In this document: positions 1 through 9,066 of the stretch, piece after piece | Layout of the letters: each line of letters opens with the position of its first letter | Numbering within the stretch: the first letter of the stretch is position 1 | NCBI RefSeq assembly: GCF_005405905.1 | Contig: NZ_BJHU01000026.1 | Coordinates: forward strand, 62,001-126,000 | Direction: 5' to 3' | DNA length: 64,000 nt | DNA from: Acidovorax sp. NB1 | GTDB lineage: Bacteria > Pseudomonadota > Gammaproteobacteria > Burkholderiales > Burkholderiaceae_C | Notes under the pieces: model-generated | The model's input: only the letters and a program-made list of their open reading frames with translations | What the model was told of the DNA's origin: nothing | Databases searched by the model: none | Made by a program: the position numbers and the translations under genes

Positions 1-345
1 CTGCGTGCCCAAGGCCTGCGCCTGGCTTGCCTGACCAACAAACCCACGGGTTTTGCGCTGCCGCTGCTGGAGTCCAAGGGGCTGGCCGGGTATTTCCAGT
101 GTGTGTTCGGGGGCGACGCCTTTGAGCGCAAGAAACCCGATCCGCTGCCCCTTCTCAAGACCTGCGAGGCGCTGGGCACCATCCCTGCACGCACCGTGAT
201 GGTGGGCGATTCCAGTAACGACGCGCAGGCGGCGCGGGCCGCAGGGTGCCCGGTTGTGCTGGTCACCTACGGCTACAACCACGGCCAACCCGTGCGGGCC
301 GTCGATGCCGATGGTTTTGTGGACTCGCTGGTGCAGCTGACCTGA
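1..345 (+). CDS. gph: phosphoglycolate phosphatase, C-terminal part (5' end outside window)
   Basis: This HAD-superfamily phosphatase would remove phosphate from 2-phosphoglycolate in the cytoplasm. The reading frame is open from the first base, so only about 114 C-terminal residues are present. Visible HAD motifs, in order, are TNKP (motif II), the lysine in ERKKPDP (motif III) and GDSSNDAQAA (motif IV, Mg-binding Asp residues). The N-terminal DxD nucleophile motif lies upstream of the window. A gph gene just before trpE is a common betaproteobacterial arrangement and supports the name. Other HAD phosphatases cannot be strictly excluded without the N-terminus. Confidence 0.85.
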   Translation: MRAQGLRLACLTNKPTGFALPLLESKGLAGYFQCVFGGDAFERKKPDPLPLLKTCEALGTIPARTVMVGDSSNDAQAARAAGCPVVLVTYGYNHGQPVRAVDADGFVDSLVQLT

Positions 346-367
346 GTTCCGCCCTGCGGGCAGGCGT

Positions 368-2017
368 TCAGGCAGTCAGCTGGCGCGGCGCCACGCTGCG
401 GTAGTCCAGGCGCGATGCTGCGGGGGCGCTGCCCGGCACAGGCACGGAGCCACTGTGGCGGGCGGCGCTGTCCGAGAGGCGGAACACCGCCACGGCATCC
501 ACCAGTTGCCCCGCCTGCGTCTTGAGGCTGTCGGCGGCGGCGGCACTTTGCTCCACCAAGGCGGCGTTTTGCTGCGTGGCCTGGTCCATCTGGGTGATGG
601 CCTCGCCGACCTGCGAGACACCCTGGCTTTGTTCGCTGCTGGCGGCGCTGATCTCGCCCATGATGTCGGTTACGCGGCGGATGGAGGCGACCACTTCGCT
701 CATCGTGGCGCCCGCCTTGTCCACCAGGGCCGTGCCGCGCTCCACACGTTCCACGCTGGTGCCAATCAGGCCCTTGATCTCTTTCGCCGCCTCGGCACTG
801 CGCTGGGCCAGGCTGCGCACCTCGCCCGCCACCACCGCAAAACCCCGGCCTTGTTCGCCTGCACGGGCGGCTTCCACAGCCGCGTTCAGCGCGAGGATGT
901 TGGTCTGGAAGGCGATGCCGTCGATCACGCTGATGATGTCGGCGATCTTCTTGCTGCTGTCGTTGATGCCCTTCATGGTGTCCACCACCTCGGCCACCAC
1001 ATCGCCGCCCTGCTGGGCCACGGTCGATGCGCTCATCGCCAGCTGGTTGGCCTGGCGCGCGTTGTCGGCGTTCTGGCGCACGGTGGAGCCCAGTTGCTCC
1101 ATGGAGGCAGCCGTCTCCTGCAGTGCGCTGGCCTGTTGCTCGGTGCGGGCCGAGAGGTCGTTGTTGCCCGAGGCGATCTCGGTGCTGGCGGTGGCCACGC
1201 CCTCGGCGTTGTGGCGCACATTGCCCACGATGGAGGCCAGGCGCGATTGCATGGTGGCCAGCGCCTGCAGCAGTTGCCCGGTTTCATCATTGCCACTGGC
1301 GTTGATGGGGTGGGTCAGGTCGCCATCGGCGATGTTCTCGGCAGCCTGTTTGCCCTGCTGCACGGGGCGCACGATGGAGCGCGTGACGGTGAAGGCCAGC
1401 AGCGCACCCAGCGCCACGGCAATCAGCGTGCCCACGCCCAGCAGCACCTGGCTGGCACGGGCCAGGGCGGAGGTGTCGGCCTGGCTCTCGGTGAGCTGGG
1501 TGCCCATGGCCCGGCGCAGGTCATCCAGCGACTTGAGGTACTTGTCGGCCAGCGGGCGCAGGTCCTTGTCCACCATGGCGGGCACGTTGGGCTCGCCGCC
1601 CCGGTGAAGTTCGCGAATCTCTGCGAGCTTGTCGTTATAGGCCTGGCGCGCCGTGGCAATGGCGGCCAGCAGGCCCCGCGCCTGCTCGCCTTGCACCAGG
1701 GCCTCGATGCGCTTGACCTTGGCCTCCATGCCCGTGGCGGTGGCCTGGGTGTCGGCCGTGAGCTTGTCCATGTAGTCCCGGTCGATGGCCTTGAGGAAGG
1801 CCTCGGTGCGCACCCAGTTCAGGCGGATGTCCGAGGCCCAGTCTTCGACCAGCGTCTGCTGCTCGATTTCTTGCGTGGCAACGCGCTCGCTCGCGCCTTG
1901 CAGGCTGGCAATGCGCCACATGCCGGTCGCCGCGATCAGGGCAGTGATGAGCAGGATGGCGCCAAAGGATGCGCCCAGGCGCAGGCCGACGGAGAGATTG
2001 CTGAGTTTCATGGTCAT
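368..2017 (-). CDS. methyl-accepting chemotaxis protein
   Basis: Inner-membrane chemoreceptor of 549 residues that would signal to CheA/CheW. An N-terminal membrane segment (about residues 12-33) is followed by a helical periplasmic part of roughly 155 residues that looks like a four-helix-bundle (4HB_MCP) sensor. A second membrane segment lies near 190-213, then a HAMP linker and the long cytoplasmic coiled coil. The highly conserved hairpin tip is present as [20 protein letters not shown]. The C-terminus ends in RQLTA rather than an NWETF-type pentapeptide, so CheR/CheB tethering is not expected. The start could also be the Met two codons later. The ligand is unknown. Confidence 0.93.
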   Translation of the reverse strand: MTMKLSNLSVGLRLGASFGAILLITALIAATGMWRIASLQGASERVATQEIEQQTLVEDWASDIRLNWVRTEAFLKAIDRDYMDKLTADTQATATGMEAKVKRIEALVQGEQARGLLAAIATARQAYNDKLAEIRELHRGGEPNVPAMVDKDLRPLADKYLKSLDDLRRAMGTQLTESQADTSALARASQVLLGVGTLIAVALGALLAFTVTRSIVRPVQQGKQAAENIADGDLTHPINASGNDETGQLLQALATMQSRLASIVGNVRHNAEGVATASTEIASGNNDLSARTEQQASALQETAASMEQLGSTVRQNADNARQANQLAMSASTVAQQGGDVVAEVVDTMKGINDSSKKIADIISVIDGIAFQTNILALNAAVEAARAGEQGRGFAVVAGEVRSLAQRSAEAAKEIKGLIGTSVERVERGTALVDKAGATMSEVVASIRRVTDIMGEISAASSEQSQGVSQVGEAITQMDQATQQNAALVEQSAAAADSLKTQAGQLVDAVAVFRLSDSAARHSGSVPVPGSAPAASRLDYRSVAPRQLTA

Positions 2018-2282
2018 GTCAGGCGCGGAAAAGGGCAGGGAGCTGGGGGCGAGGGCGGCCCAGACAGCACGCGTTGCGAAGGGCCCGGGTGCGGGCGCCT
2101 GCGTGGCGGCGAGTGGGCTGAACGGAACAGGAAGGGCGGCGAAGAAAAAAGAGAGGCCAAGGACAAGCCTCAGCGTACGCCCCGGCCCGGCTTGCTGGTG
2201 TCGGGCGAGTGACAGCCAGGGGACTGTGAGCGTCGGGGTTTGTCCGTAGGGGGCGTTCGGGCTTGATGGGGGTCACGCCCTC
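2018..2282. other. intergenic region upstream of the chemoreceptor gene
   Basis: These 265 bases separate two minus-strand genes and should hold the chemoreceptor promoter and the 3' end of the chalcone-isomerase-like transcript. Short frames are open here but none resembles a known protein. I see no clear terminator, repeat or promoter consensus. Confidence 0.4.
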
Positions 2283-2870
2283 TCAGGCGGGTTTGCCCAG
2301 CAGGGCGTCCTTGAGCTTCCAGTCGGCGGGTGTGTTGCCCAGCCAGATTCCCAGCAGCGCGTTGAAGAATTCAGGTTCCTTGAAGGGCTCGCCCTGCGGC
2401 TTGCCCTTGACGGTGATCACCGTGCCCGTGCCGGGGATCCAGTCGATCTGGAACTGGTCGCCGGCCACCAGCTTCTTGTGGTCCGAGAAGATCTGGCTCA
2501 TGCGCAGCACGCCGGGGATCAGCTTGGAAAACGCTGCGCGGTCCATGTTGTCCTCCATGCCGCGCGAGAACAGCTTGCCCAGCTCGGTGGAATCGATCTC
2601 GCGCAGCATGGTGATGCTCATGCGCTTGGGGCCCTTGAGGGCCGCGATGTCCTGGGGCGTGTGCGCCTTCTTCTCCAGGTACAGGCCCGCCGTGTAGACC
2701 TTGAACACGGCCTTGTAGCGCACGCCTGCGCCGTTGAGTTGCAGGGTGCTGCCGCTCAGGTTGGCCGTCTCTTCGTATTTCACATCGGACACGGTGATGG
2801 GCTGGGCGGTGGCGGTGGCTGCCAGCAGGCAGGCACCGGCCATCAAAGCGCATCGCTGGAGGAAATTCAT
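2283..2870 (-). CDS. periplasmic chalcone-isomerase-fold protein
   Basis: A 195-residue exported protein with a clear signal peptide (MNFLQRCALMAGACLLAATATAQ, cleavage after about residue 22). The mature part contains the pattern LNGAGVRYKAVFKVYTAGLY followed by a conserved REIDS segment and a GTGTVITVKG strand pair. This is the layout of bacterial chalcone-isomerase-like (Chalcone_3) proteins of unknown function. The plant-type flavonoid isomerase reaction should not be assumed. It stands alone, divergent from the trp leader, and ends with ADWKLKDALLGKPA, the usual end of this family in betaproteobacteria. Confidence 0.82.
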   Translation of the reverse strand: MNFLQRCALMAGACLLAATATAQPITVSDVKYEETANLSGSTLQLNGAGVRYKAVFKVYTAGLYLEKKAHTPQDIAALKGPKRMSITMLREIDSTELGKLFSRGMEDNMDRAAFSKLIPGVLRMSQIFSDHKKLVAGDQFQIDWIPGTGTVITVKGKPQGEPFKEPEFFNALLGIWLGNTPADWKLKDALLGKPA

Positions 2871-2996
2871 GCACAGCTCCTAAAAAAGAACGGTCGTTCG
2901 TTTCTAATTGTTGCAGCGCTCCCGGCGGCCCGCAACAGGGTTTTCGAGCGGTTGTGCGATCTCGGTCTTGCGGCCCGTCAAATCGGTCCGCCAAAA

Positions 2997-3018
2997 AAGC
3001 TTTGCTACACTTTGGCCC
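2997..3018 (+). promoter_or_regulatory. candidate trp promoter with extended -10
   Basis: TGCTACACT at 3003-3011 is an extended -10 element (TG-N-TACACT) following an A-rich stretch. I find no good -35 hexamer. Initiation about seven bases downstream would fall at 3018-3019, which is the ATG of the leader peptide, so the transcript may be leaderless. This is inferred from sequence only. Confidence 0.5.
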
Positions 3019-3102
3019 ATGTTCATTCACCACGTGTTCATCACAGGTTGCAGCGACCGGGGAGCCTGGCCCTGGCGTCAGCCTGTCTCTTTGAACGCCT
3101 GA
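3019..3102 (+). CDS. trpL: trp operon leader peptide
   Basis: A 27-codon frame that encodes Trp17 and Trp19 (codons at 3067-3069 and 3073-3075, in the context AWPWRQ) lies 134 bases upstream of trpE. A short peptide with near-adjacent Trp codons before a trp operon is the signature of ribosome-mediated attenuation. A stem GGCGT/ACGCC (3074-3078 with 3095-3099) covers the second Trp codon, as expected for a region 1:2 hairpin. No Shine-Dalgarno sequence is visible before the ATG, which fits a leaderless start. Confidence 0.75.
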   Translation: MFIHHVFITGCSDRGAWPWRQPVSLNA

Positions 3103-3108
3103 TGGCAC

Positions 3109-3193
3109 CTGGGCCGACGACGCCCCAGCGTGCACCCGTGGCCTCTACCCTGATGCGGTGAGGCCGATTGAATGGACCGCAGCGCCCCTTTTT
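3109..3193 (+). promoter_or_regulatory. candidate trp attenuator with alternative hairpins
   Basis: Three hairpins can be drawn after trpL. CTGGGC/GCCCCAG (3109-3128) has a one-base bulge. GGCCTC-T-ACC/GGT-GAGGCC spans 3140-3165. TGCGGT/ACCGCA spans 3154-3181, and its left arm lies in the loop of the second hairpin, so the two exclude each other. A T5 run follows at 3189-3193, seven bases after the last stem, which is looser than a textbook terminator. The switching layout is clear but the exact terminator is not. Confidence 0.5.
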
Positions 3194-3236
3194 CATTGCA
3201 CTGGGACACGCGCTGCGACTGCTGGGAGCCCTCCCC

Positions 3237-4736
3237 GTGATCACAGAACTTGAATTCAAAAGCCTGGCCAGCGAAGGCTATAACCGCATTCCGCTCATGG
3301 TCGAGGCCTTTGCGGACCTGGAAACCCCGCTCTCGCTCTATCTGAAGCTGGCGCACACCAAGGACGGCGGCAAGCACAGCTTCCTGCTCGAATCCGTGGT
3401 GGGCGGCGAGCGCTTTGGGCGCTACAGCTTCATCGGCCTGCCCGCCCGCACCCTGCTGCGGGCCAGCGGCTTCGGGGCCGCAGCGCGCACCGAGGTGGTG
3501 ACCGACGGCCAGGTGGTCGAGACCGCCCAGGGCAACCCGCTCGACTTCATTGCCGATTACCAAAAACGCTTCAAGGTGGCCCTGCGCCCCGGCCTGCCGC
3601 GTTTTTGCGGCGGCCTGGCCGGTTACTTCGGCTACGACGCGGTGCGCTACATCGAGAAAAAGCTCGAAACCACCTGCCCACCCGACACCCTGGGCTGCCC
3701 CGACATCCTGCTGCTGCAGTGCGAGGAGCTGGCGGTCATCGACAACCTCTCGGGCAAGCTCTACCTCATCGTGTATGCCGACCCGGCCCAGCCCGAGGCG
3801 TATGCCAAGGCTAAGAAGCGCCTGCGCGAGCTGAAAGAACAGCTCAAGTATTCGGTGAGCGCCCCCGTGGTCAAGGCCACCGAAAGCCACCCCGCCCAAC
3901 GCGACTTTGCCAAGGCCGACTACCTGGCCGCCGTGGACCGCGCCAAAGAGCTGATTGCTGCCGGAGATTTCATGCAGGTGCAGGTGGGCCAGCGCATCCA
4001 CAAGCGCTACACCGAAAGCCCCCTCTCCCTTTACCGCGCGCTGCGTTCGCTGAACCCGTCGCCGTACATGTACTTCTACGACTTTGGCGACTTCCACGTG
4101 GTGGGCGCCAGCCCTGAAATTTTGGTGCGCCAGGAAAAAACCGACGAAGGCACCAAGGTCACCATCCGCCCCCTGGCTGGCACCCGCCCGCGCGGCGCAA
4201 CGCCCGAGAAGGACAAGGCCACCGAGGTTGAACTCATCAACGACCCCAAGGAACGCGCTGAGCACGTGATGCTCATCGATCTGGCACGCAACGACATCGG
4301 CCGCATCGCCAAGACCGGCACCGTGAAGGTGACCGAGGCCTTTGCCGTGGAACGCTACAGCCACGTGATGCACATCGTGAGCAATGTGGAGGGCATCCTG
4401 CACGACGGCATGACCAGCATGGACGTGCTCAAGGCCACCTTCCCCGCAGGCACGCTCACCGGCGCGCCCAAGGTGCACGCCATGGAGCTGATCGACCAGC
4501 TCGAACCCACCAAGCGCGGCCTGTACGGCGGCGCGTGTGGCTACCTGAGCTACGCGGGCGACATGGACGTGGCCATTGCCATCCGCACCGGCATCATCAA
4601 GAACGGCACGCTCTATGTGCAGGCTGCTGCGGGTGTGGTGGCCGATTCGGTGCCCGAGCTGGAATGGAAGGAAACCGAACACAAGGCCCGCGCACTGTTG
4701 CGCGCTGCAGAGTTGGTCGAGGAGGGCCTGGAATGA
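3237..4736 (+). CDS. trpE: anthranilate synthase component I
   Basis: Catalyses amination of chorismate and loss of pyruvate to give anthranilate, using ammonia supplied by TrpG. The 499-residue product contains the Trp-feedback motif LLES near the N-terminus and the chorismate-binding segments IRPLAGTRPRG, LIDLARNDIGR and FPAGTLTGAPK. I chose the GTG at 3237 (product MITELEFKSL...) because it is preceded by GGGAG and gives the usual N-terminus; an upstream in-frame ATG at 3168 would add 23 residues lying in the attenuator. The last codon overlaps the next gene by ATGA. Confidence 0.97.
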   Translation: MITELEFKSLASEGYNRIPLMVEAFADLETPLSLYLKLAHTKDGGKHSFLLESVVGGERFGRYSFIGLPARTLLRASGFGAAARTEVVTDGQVVETAQGNPLDFIADYQKRFKVALRPGLPRFCGGLAGYFGYDAVRYIEKKLETTCPPDTLGCPDILLLQCEELAVIDNLSGKLYLIVYADPAQPEAYAKAKKRLRELKEQLKYSVSAPVVKATESHPAQRDFAKADYLAAVDRAKELIAAGDFMQVQVGQRIHKRYTESPLSLYRALRSLNPSPYMYFYDFGDFHVVGASPEILVRQEKTDEGTKVTIRPLAGTRPRGATPEKDKATEVELINDPKERAEHVMLIDLARNDIGRIAKTGTVKVTEAFAVERYSHVMHIVSNVEGILHDGMTSMDVLKATFPAGTLTGAPKVHAMELIDQLEPTKRGLYGGACGYLSYAGDMDVAIAIRTGIIKNGTLYVQAAAGVVADSVPELEWKETEHKARALLRAAELVEEGLE

Positions 4737-5080
4737 CGACCCGCACCCCCAAAGCCATCGAGAAGGTCAAACCCTGCAACACCATGCAGGACGTGCGCCG
4801 CGAAGTGAACGCGCTGGACGACGTGCTGGTGCCCCTGCTGGTGGAGCGTGTGGGCTACATGACCCAGGCCGCCCGCATCAAGCAGGGTGTGGAACAGGTG
4901 CGCGACGAAGCCCGCATCGAAGCCATCGTGGCCCGCGTGCGCGAACGCGCCCAGGCCGAAGGCGGCGACGCCGATGTGATGGAAGCCATCTACCGCAGCC
5001 TCATGGAAGCCTGCATTGCCTATGAACACCGCGAGTTCGCCCGTCTGCGCGAGCCCGCCCTTGCCGGGAGCGCCGCATGA
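4733..5080 (+). CDS. AroQ-class chorismate mutase / PchB-like protein
   Basis: A small all-helical protein of 115 residues between trpE and trpG. The pattern [29 protein letters not shown] resembles AroQ-class chorismate mutases and even more the PchB isochorismate-pyruvate lyase branch. Chorismate mutase would send chorismate to prephenate, competing with TrpE; a lyase would act on isochorismate. It overlaps trpE and trpG by four bases each (ATGA), so it is co-translated with the anthranilate synthase subunits. Its true reaction cannot be decided from sequence. Confidence 0.8.
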   Translation: MTTRTPKAIEKVKPCNTMQDVRREVNALDDVLVPLLVERVGYMTQAARIKQGVEQVRDEARIEAIVARVRERAQAEGGDADVMEAIYRSLMEACIAYEHREFARLREPALAGSAA

Positions 5081-5664
5081 CAAAACTCTTGATGGTCGAT
5101 AACTACGACAGCTTCACCTACAACATCGTCCAGTACTTCGGTGAACTGGGTGCCGAGGTGGAGGTGTTCCGCAATGACGAAATCACCGTGGCCGAAATCG
5201 AAGCACGCCTGAATGCTGGGCAGCTCGACCGCCTGGTGATTTCACCCGGCCCTTGCTCGCCCGCCGAGGCAGGCATTTCGGTGGCTGCGATCCAGCACTT
5301 TGCCGGCAAGCTGCCTATTCTGGGTGTGTGCCTGGGCCACCAGAGCATTGGCGCGGCGTTCGGCGGCACCATCATCCGCGCGCAGGAGCTGATGCACGGC
5401 AAGACCAGCGTCATCACCACCACACAAAAGGGCGTGTTTGCGGGCCTGCCGGAGAAGTTCACCGTCAACCGCTACCACTCGCTGGCCATCGAGCGCGCCA
5501 CCTGCCCCGATGTGCTGGAGGTGACGGCGTGGACCGATGACGGCGAAATCATGGGCGTGCGCCACAAGACGCTGCCCATCGAAGGCGTGCAGTTCCACCC
5601 CGAAAGCATCCTCACCGAACATGGCCACGCCATGCTCAAGAACTTTCTGGAGCAGCGCGCATGA
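5077..5664 (+). CDS. trpG: anthranilate synthase component II (glutamine amidotransferase)
   Basis: Provides ammonia from glutamine to TrpE. The 195-residue class I amidotransferase domain has the nucleophile Cys85 in LGVCLGHQ and the His174/Glu176 pair in FHPES. The N-terminus [17 protein letters not shown] is typical of TrpG/PabA. Because many bacteria share one subunit between anthranilate and aminodeoxychorismate synthases, it may also serve PabB. It overlaps both neighbours by ATGA. Confidence 0.95.
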   Translation: MTKLLMVDNYDSFTYNIVQYFGELGAEVEVFRNDEITVAEIEARLNAGQLDRLVISPGPCSPAEAGISVAAIQHFAGKLPILGVCLGHQSIGAAFGGTIIRAQELMHGKTSVITTTQKGVFAGLPEKFTVNRYHSLAIERATCPDVLEVTAWTDDGEIMGVRHKTLPIEGVQFHPESILTEHGHAMLKNFLEQRA

Positions 5665-6332
5665 ACTTCATCGACGCCCACCAGCTGGTGATGTTCATCG
5701 CCGCAGGCTGGTTGCTGAACCTCACGCCGGGCCCTGATGTGCTCTATATCGTGACTAACGCGCTGCGCTCTGGCACCCGTGCGGGCATCGTGGCGGGGCT
5801 GGGCATTACGGCCGGGTGTTTTGTGCACATCTTTGCTGCGGCGGTGGGGGTTGGGGCGCTGCTGGCCACCTCGGCCACGGCGTTCACCGTGCTCAAGTGG
5901 GTGGGCGCTGCCTACCTGATGTGGATGGGCGTGCGCATGCTGCTGTCCAAGCCCGCTGCCGACGGAGGCAGCAGCGCTGCCCTGGTGGCGGCGCAGGCCG
6001 CACCAGCGCAGCACACGCCGCTGCGCAAGGTGTTCCTGGGTGGCTTCTGGACCAATGTGCTCAACCCCAAGGTCGCCATCTTCTTCCTGGCCTTTGTGCC
6101 GCAGTTCATCGCGCCGGGCACCGACAACAAGGCGCTGGCTTTTGTATTGCTGGGCGTGCTGTTCAACATCAACGCCATCCCCGTCAACGTGGGCTGGGCG
6201 CTGGCCGCATCGTGGATGGCGCGTCGCGCTGGCGTCATCCAGCGCGGCATGCACTGGCTGGACCGCGTGGCGGGTGCCATGTTCATCGGCTTCGGACTCA
6301 AGCTGGCCCTGACGGACCAGCCCTCCGCATAA
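5661..6332 (+). CDS. LysE/RhtB-family amino-acid exporter
   Basis: An inner-membrane protein of 223 residues with about six membrane segments and the family signature [11 protein letters not shown] near residue 20. LysE/RhtB proteins export amino acids or related small molecules. The gene is translationally coupled to trpG (ATGA overlap) and is followed 18 bases later by trpD, so it is an integral part of the trp operon. The position suggests export of tryptophan, anthranilate or another aromatic compound, but that is inference; the substrate is not known. Confidence 0.9.
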   Translation: MNFIDAHQLVMFIAAGWLLNLTPGPDVLYIVTNALRSGTRAGIVAGLGITAGCFVHIFAAAVGVGALLATSATAFTVLKWVGAAYLMWMGVRMLLSKPAADGGSSAALVAAQAAPAQHTPLRKVFLGGFWTNVLNPKVAIFFLAFVPQFIAPGTDNKALAFVLLGVLFNINAIPVNVGWALAASWMARRAGVIQRGMHWLDRVAGAMFIGFGLKLALTDQPSA

Positions 6333-6350
6333 ATCACTGGAGACACCGTC

Positions 6351-7391
6351 ATGCCCATTACCCCCCAGGAAGCGCTGCAGCGCACCATCGAGCACCGCGA
6401 AATCTTCCACGACGAGATGCTGCATCTGATGCGCATGATCATGAACGGCGAGCTGTCGCCCGTCATGACGGCGTCCATCATCACCGGCCTGCGCGTGAAG
6501 AAGGAGACCATTGGCGAGATCACCGCCGCCGCGCAGGTGATGCGCGAGTTCTCCACCAAGGTCCACGTGCCCGACAGCACACACCTGGTGGACATCGTGG
6601 GCACGGGCGGCGACGGCGCCAACACCTTCAACATCTCCACCTGCTCCATGTTCGTGGCCGCCGCTGCGGGCGCCAAGGTCAGCAAACATGGCGGGCGCGG
6701 CGTGTCGAGCAAAAGCGGCAGCGCGGATGTGATGGAAGCCCTGGGCATCCACATCAACCTCAAGCCCGAGCAGATCGCACAGTGCGTGGCAGACGTCGGC
6801 ATCGGCTTCATGTTCGCGCCCAACCACCATCCGGCCATGAAGAACGTGGCCCCCGTGCGCAAGGAGTTGGGCGTGCGCACCATCTTCAACATCCTGGGCC
6901 CGCTCACCAACCCTGCGGGTGCGCCCAACATCTTGATGGGCGTGTTCCACCCCGACCTGGTCGGCATCCAGGTGCGCGCGCTGCAGCGCCTGGGCGCCGA
7001 ACACGCGCTGGTGGTCTACGGCCGCGACGGCATGGACGAAGTGAGCCTGGGCGCCGCCACGCTGGTGGGCGAGCTGAAAAACGGCCAGATCACCGAATAC
7101 GAAATCCACCCCGAGGACTTTGGCCTCAGTATGGCCAGCAACCGCGCCCTCAAGGTCGAAACCCCCGAACAATCGCGCGAGATGCTGATCGGCGTGCTCA
7201 AGGGCGAGCCGGGCGCGGCGCAGGACATCGTCTGCCTGAACGCCGGTGTGGCGCTGTACGCCGCCAATGTGGTCGATTCCATCCCTGGCGGCATTGCCAA
7301 GGCACGCGCTGCCATTGCCTCCGGTGCCGCGCTGGCCAAGCTGGAGCAAATGGTCACGCGCACGCACGCGCTGGCTGGCGCCGCCGCGTGA
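6351..7391 (+). CDS. trpD: anthranilate phosphoribosyltransferase
   Basis: Transfers phosphoribose from PRPP to anthranilate. The product is 346 residues, the normal length, with the PRPP-binding glycine-rich loop [14 protein letters not shown] and the anthranilate-site segment [21 protein letters not shown]. It lies 18 bases after the exporter gene and 22 bases before trpC, in the same operon. Confidence 0.97.
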   Translation: MPITPQEALQRTIEHREIFHDEMLHLMRMIMNGELSPVMTASIITGLRVKKETIGEITAAAQVMREFSTKVHVPDSTHLVDIVGTGGDGANTFNISTCSMFVAAAAGAKVSKHGGRGVSSKSGSADVMEALGIHINLKPEQIAQCVADVGIGFMFAPNHHPAMKNVAPVRKELGVRTIFNILGPLTNPAGAPNILMGVFHPDLVGIQVRALQRLGAEHALVVYGRDGMDEVSLGAATLVGELKNGQITEYEIHPEDFGLSMASNRALKVETPEQSREMLIGVLKGEPGAAQDIVCLNAGVALYAANVVDSIPGGIAKARAAIASGAALAKLEQMVTRTHALAGAAA

Positions 7392-7413
7392 TCACAACAA
7401 CCAAGGTTTCCCC

Positions 7414-8214
7414 ATGAGCGACATCCTCAACAAAATCGTGGCCGTCAAGCACGAAGAAGTGGCAGCCGCCAAAAAGCGCCTGCCGCTGCCCGCCATGCGC
7501 GCCGATGCCGAGAGCCGCGTGCTCACACGCGACTTTGAAGGCGCGCTGCGCGCCAAGATCGCCAAAGGCCAGGCGGCGGTGATTGCCGAGGTCAAGAAGG
7601 CCAGCCCCAGCAAGGGCGTGTTGCGCGCCGATTTCGAGCCCGCCGACATTGCCCAGAGCTACATGGAAGGCGACGGCAAGGTCAGCGCAGCCTGCCTGTC
7701 GGTGCTGACCGACCGGCAGTTCTTCCAGGGCCAGCCCGACTACCTGAAGCAAGCCCGCGCCAGCACGTTGCTGCCGGTGCTGCGCAAGGACTTCATGGTG
7801 GACGCGTACCAGATCTACGAATCGCGGGCCATGGGCGCCGACGCGATTTTGCTGATCGCGGCCTGCCTGGATGACGCGCAGATGGCCGACTTTGAAGCCA
7901 TCGCCCGCAGCCTGGACATGGCCGTGCTGGTAGAAGTGCATGACCGCCCCGAGCTGGAGCGCGCGCTGAAGCTCAAGACCCCGCTGGTCGGCATCAACAA
8001 CCGCAACCTGCGCACGTTCGAGGTGACGCTGGACACCACGCTCTCCATGCTGAAAGACGTGCCGCAGGACCGCCTGCTGGTCACAGAGTCGGGCATCCTC
8101 AAGCCTGCCGATGTGAAGACCATGCGCGATGCGGGTGTGCACGCCTTCCTGGTGGGCGAAGCCTTCATGCGCGCTGATGACCCGGGCCTTGCCCTGGCCA
8201 AGCTGTTTGCGTGA
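7414..8214 (+). CDS. trpC: indole-3-glycerol phosphate synthase
   Basis: Converts carboxyphenylamino-deoxyribulose phosphate to indole-3-glycerol phosphate. The 266-residue TIM-barrel protein shows [12 protein letters not shown] (catalytic Lys), [12 protein letters not shown] and [14 protein letters not shown]. The ATG at 7414 gives the expected [12 protein letters not shown] start; the longer frame runs back into trpD. The gene ends directly before an interspersed repeat. trpF, trpB and trpA are not in this window. Confidence 0.97.
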   Translation: MSDILNKIVAVKHEEVAAAKKRLPLPAMRADAESRVLTRDFEGALRAKIAKGQAAVIAEVKKASPSKGVLRADFEPADIAQSYMEGDGKVSAACLSVLTDRQFFQGQPDYLKQARASTLLPVLRKDFMVDAYQIYESRAMGADAILLIAACLDDAQMADFEAIARSLDMAVLVEVHDRPELERALKLKTPLVGINNRNLRTFEVTLDTTLSMLKDVPQDRLLVTESGILKPADVKTMRDAGVHAFLVGEAFMRADDPGLALAKLFA

Positions 8215-8221
8215 ATGTATT

Positions 8222-8283
8222 GAATACTATTGTTTTGATAGCTGCTTGCGCTTTTCTGTAGCGCGCAGAAGGCCATTTTGACT
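8222..8283 (+). repeat. interspersed repeat family A, copy 1
   Basis: A 62-base element containing GATAGCTGC, GCGCTT, GCGCGCAGAAGGCC and a T-rich end. The same order of blocks occurs at seven other places in the window. This copy fills the whole trpC-ung gap and ends one base before the ung ATG, so it supplies the only ribosome-binding sequence (AGAAGG) available to ung. Confidence 0.85.
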
Positions 8284-9000
8284 ATGAATTCACCCGTGCA
8301 AACCCCCACCCAGCTCCAGAGTGCGGACCCGGCCCACTGGCCCGTGGCGCCCGGGTGGCAACCCCTGGTGGACGCCTACTTTGCGGGCGCACGGGGCCAG
8401 GCGCTGCAGGGTTTTCTGCAGGATCGGCTGGGTGCCGGTGCGGTGATCTTCCCGCCCCAGCCGCTGCGCGCGCTGGAGCTGACGCCGCCCGACGCCGTGC
8501 GTGTGGTCATCCTGGGCCAGGACCCGTACCACGGCCGGGGCCAGGCCGAGGGGCTGGCGTTTTCCGTCGCCTCTGGCGTGCGCCTGCCGCCTTCGCTGCA
8601 GAACATCTTCAAGGAAATGCAGCGCGACCTGGGCGTGCCGTTTCCGCCCTTTCCCACGCCGGGCGGTAGCCTGGTGAAGTGGGCCCAGAACGGCGTGCTG
8701 CTGCTCAACACCGGCCTCACGGTGGAAGAGGGCCAACCCGCCAGCCATGCAGGCAAAGGCTGGGAGGCGCTCACCGACGCCGTGATCCGCCATGTGGCCG
8801 AAGGCCCGCGCCCGGTGGTGTTCATGCTGTGGGGCTCGCACGCGCAATCCAAGCGCGCCTTCATCCCGCAGGACCGGGGGCACCTCGTGCTCACGTCCAA
8901 CCACCCCTCGCCGCTGTCGGCCCTGCGCCCCCCTGTGCCCTTCATTGGCAACGGGCACTTTGGCAAGGCGCGCGCGTTCCGCGAGCAGCACGGCTACTGA
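8284..9000 (+). CDS. ung: uracil-DNA glycosylase
   Basis: Excises uracil from DNA in base-excision repair. The 238-residue protein has the catalytic water-activating loop GQDPYHGRGQAEGLAFSV and the DNA-intercalation loop HPSPLSA, both hallmarks of family 1 Ung. I prefer the ATG at 8284; a TTG two codons earlier is also in frame. It follows trpC at 69 bases with only a repeat between, so it may be co-transcribed with the trp operon. Confidence 0.96.
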   Translation: MNSPVQTPTQLQSADPAHWPVAPGWQPLVDAYFAGARGQALQGFLQDRLGAGAVIFPPQPLRALELTPPDAVRVVILGQDPYHGRGQAEGLAFSVASGVRLPPSLQNIFKEMQRDLGVPFPPFPTPGGSLVKWAQNGVLLLNTGLTVEEGQPASHAGKGWEALTDAVIRHVAEGPRPVVFMLWGSHAQSKRAFIPQDRGHLVLTSNHPSPLSALRPPVPFIGNGHFGKARAFREQHGY

Positions 9001-9066
9001 ACGGGACATGCCCGGCTGGCGATCCGTCCGGCAAAGCGCTGACGTTCTGCAAGACGGCAGCCCGCC

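Noticed and set aside
455..2212. Long open frame on the plus strand opposite the chemoreceptor gene
   Set aside because: It is rich in His, Gly and Ala, matches no family, and mirrors the codon pattern of the real gene on the other strand. High GC content leaves many such antisense frames open.
3168..3236. Upstream ATG as the trpE start
   Set aside because: It would add 23 residues encoded by the attenuator region; the GTG at 3237 has a ribosome-binding site and gives the conserved N-terminus.
3181..3236. CGCAGCGC/GCGCTGCG inverted repeat as the trp terminator
   Set aside because: The arms enclose the T run instead of preceding it, so it cannot be an intrinsic terminator there. It may still affect folding.
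5472..7367. 631-codon antisense frame across trpG, the exporter and trpD
   Set aside because: It spans several unrelated real genes and has shadow-frame composition.
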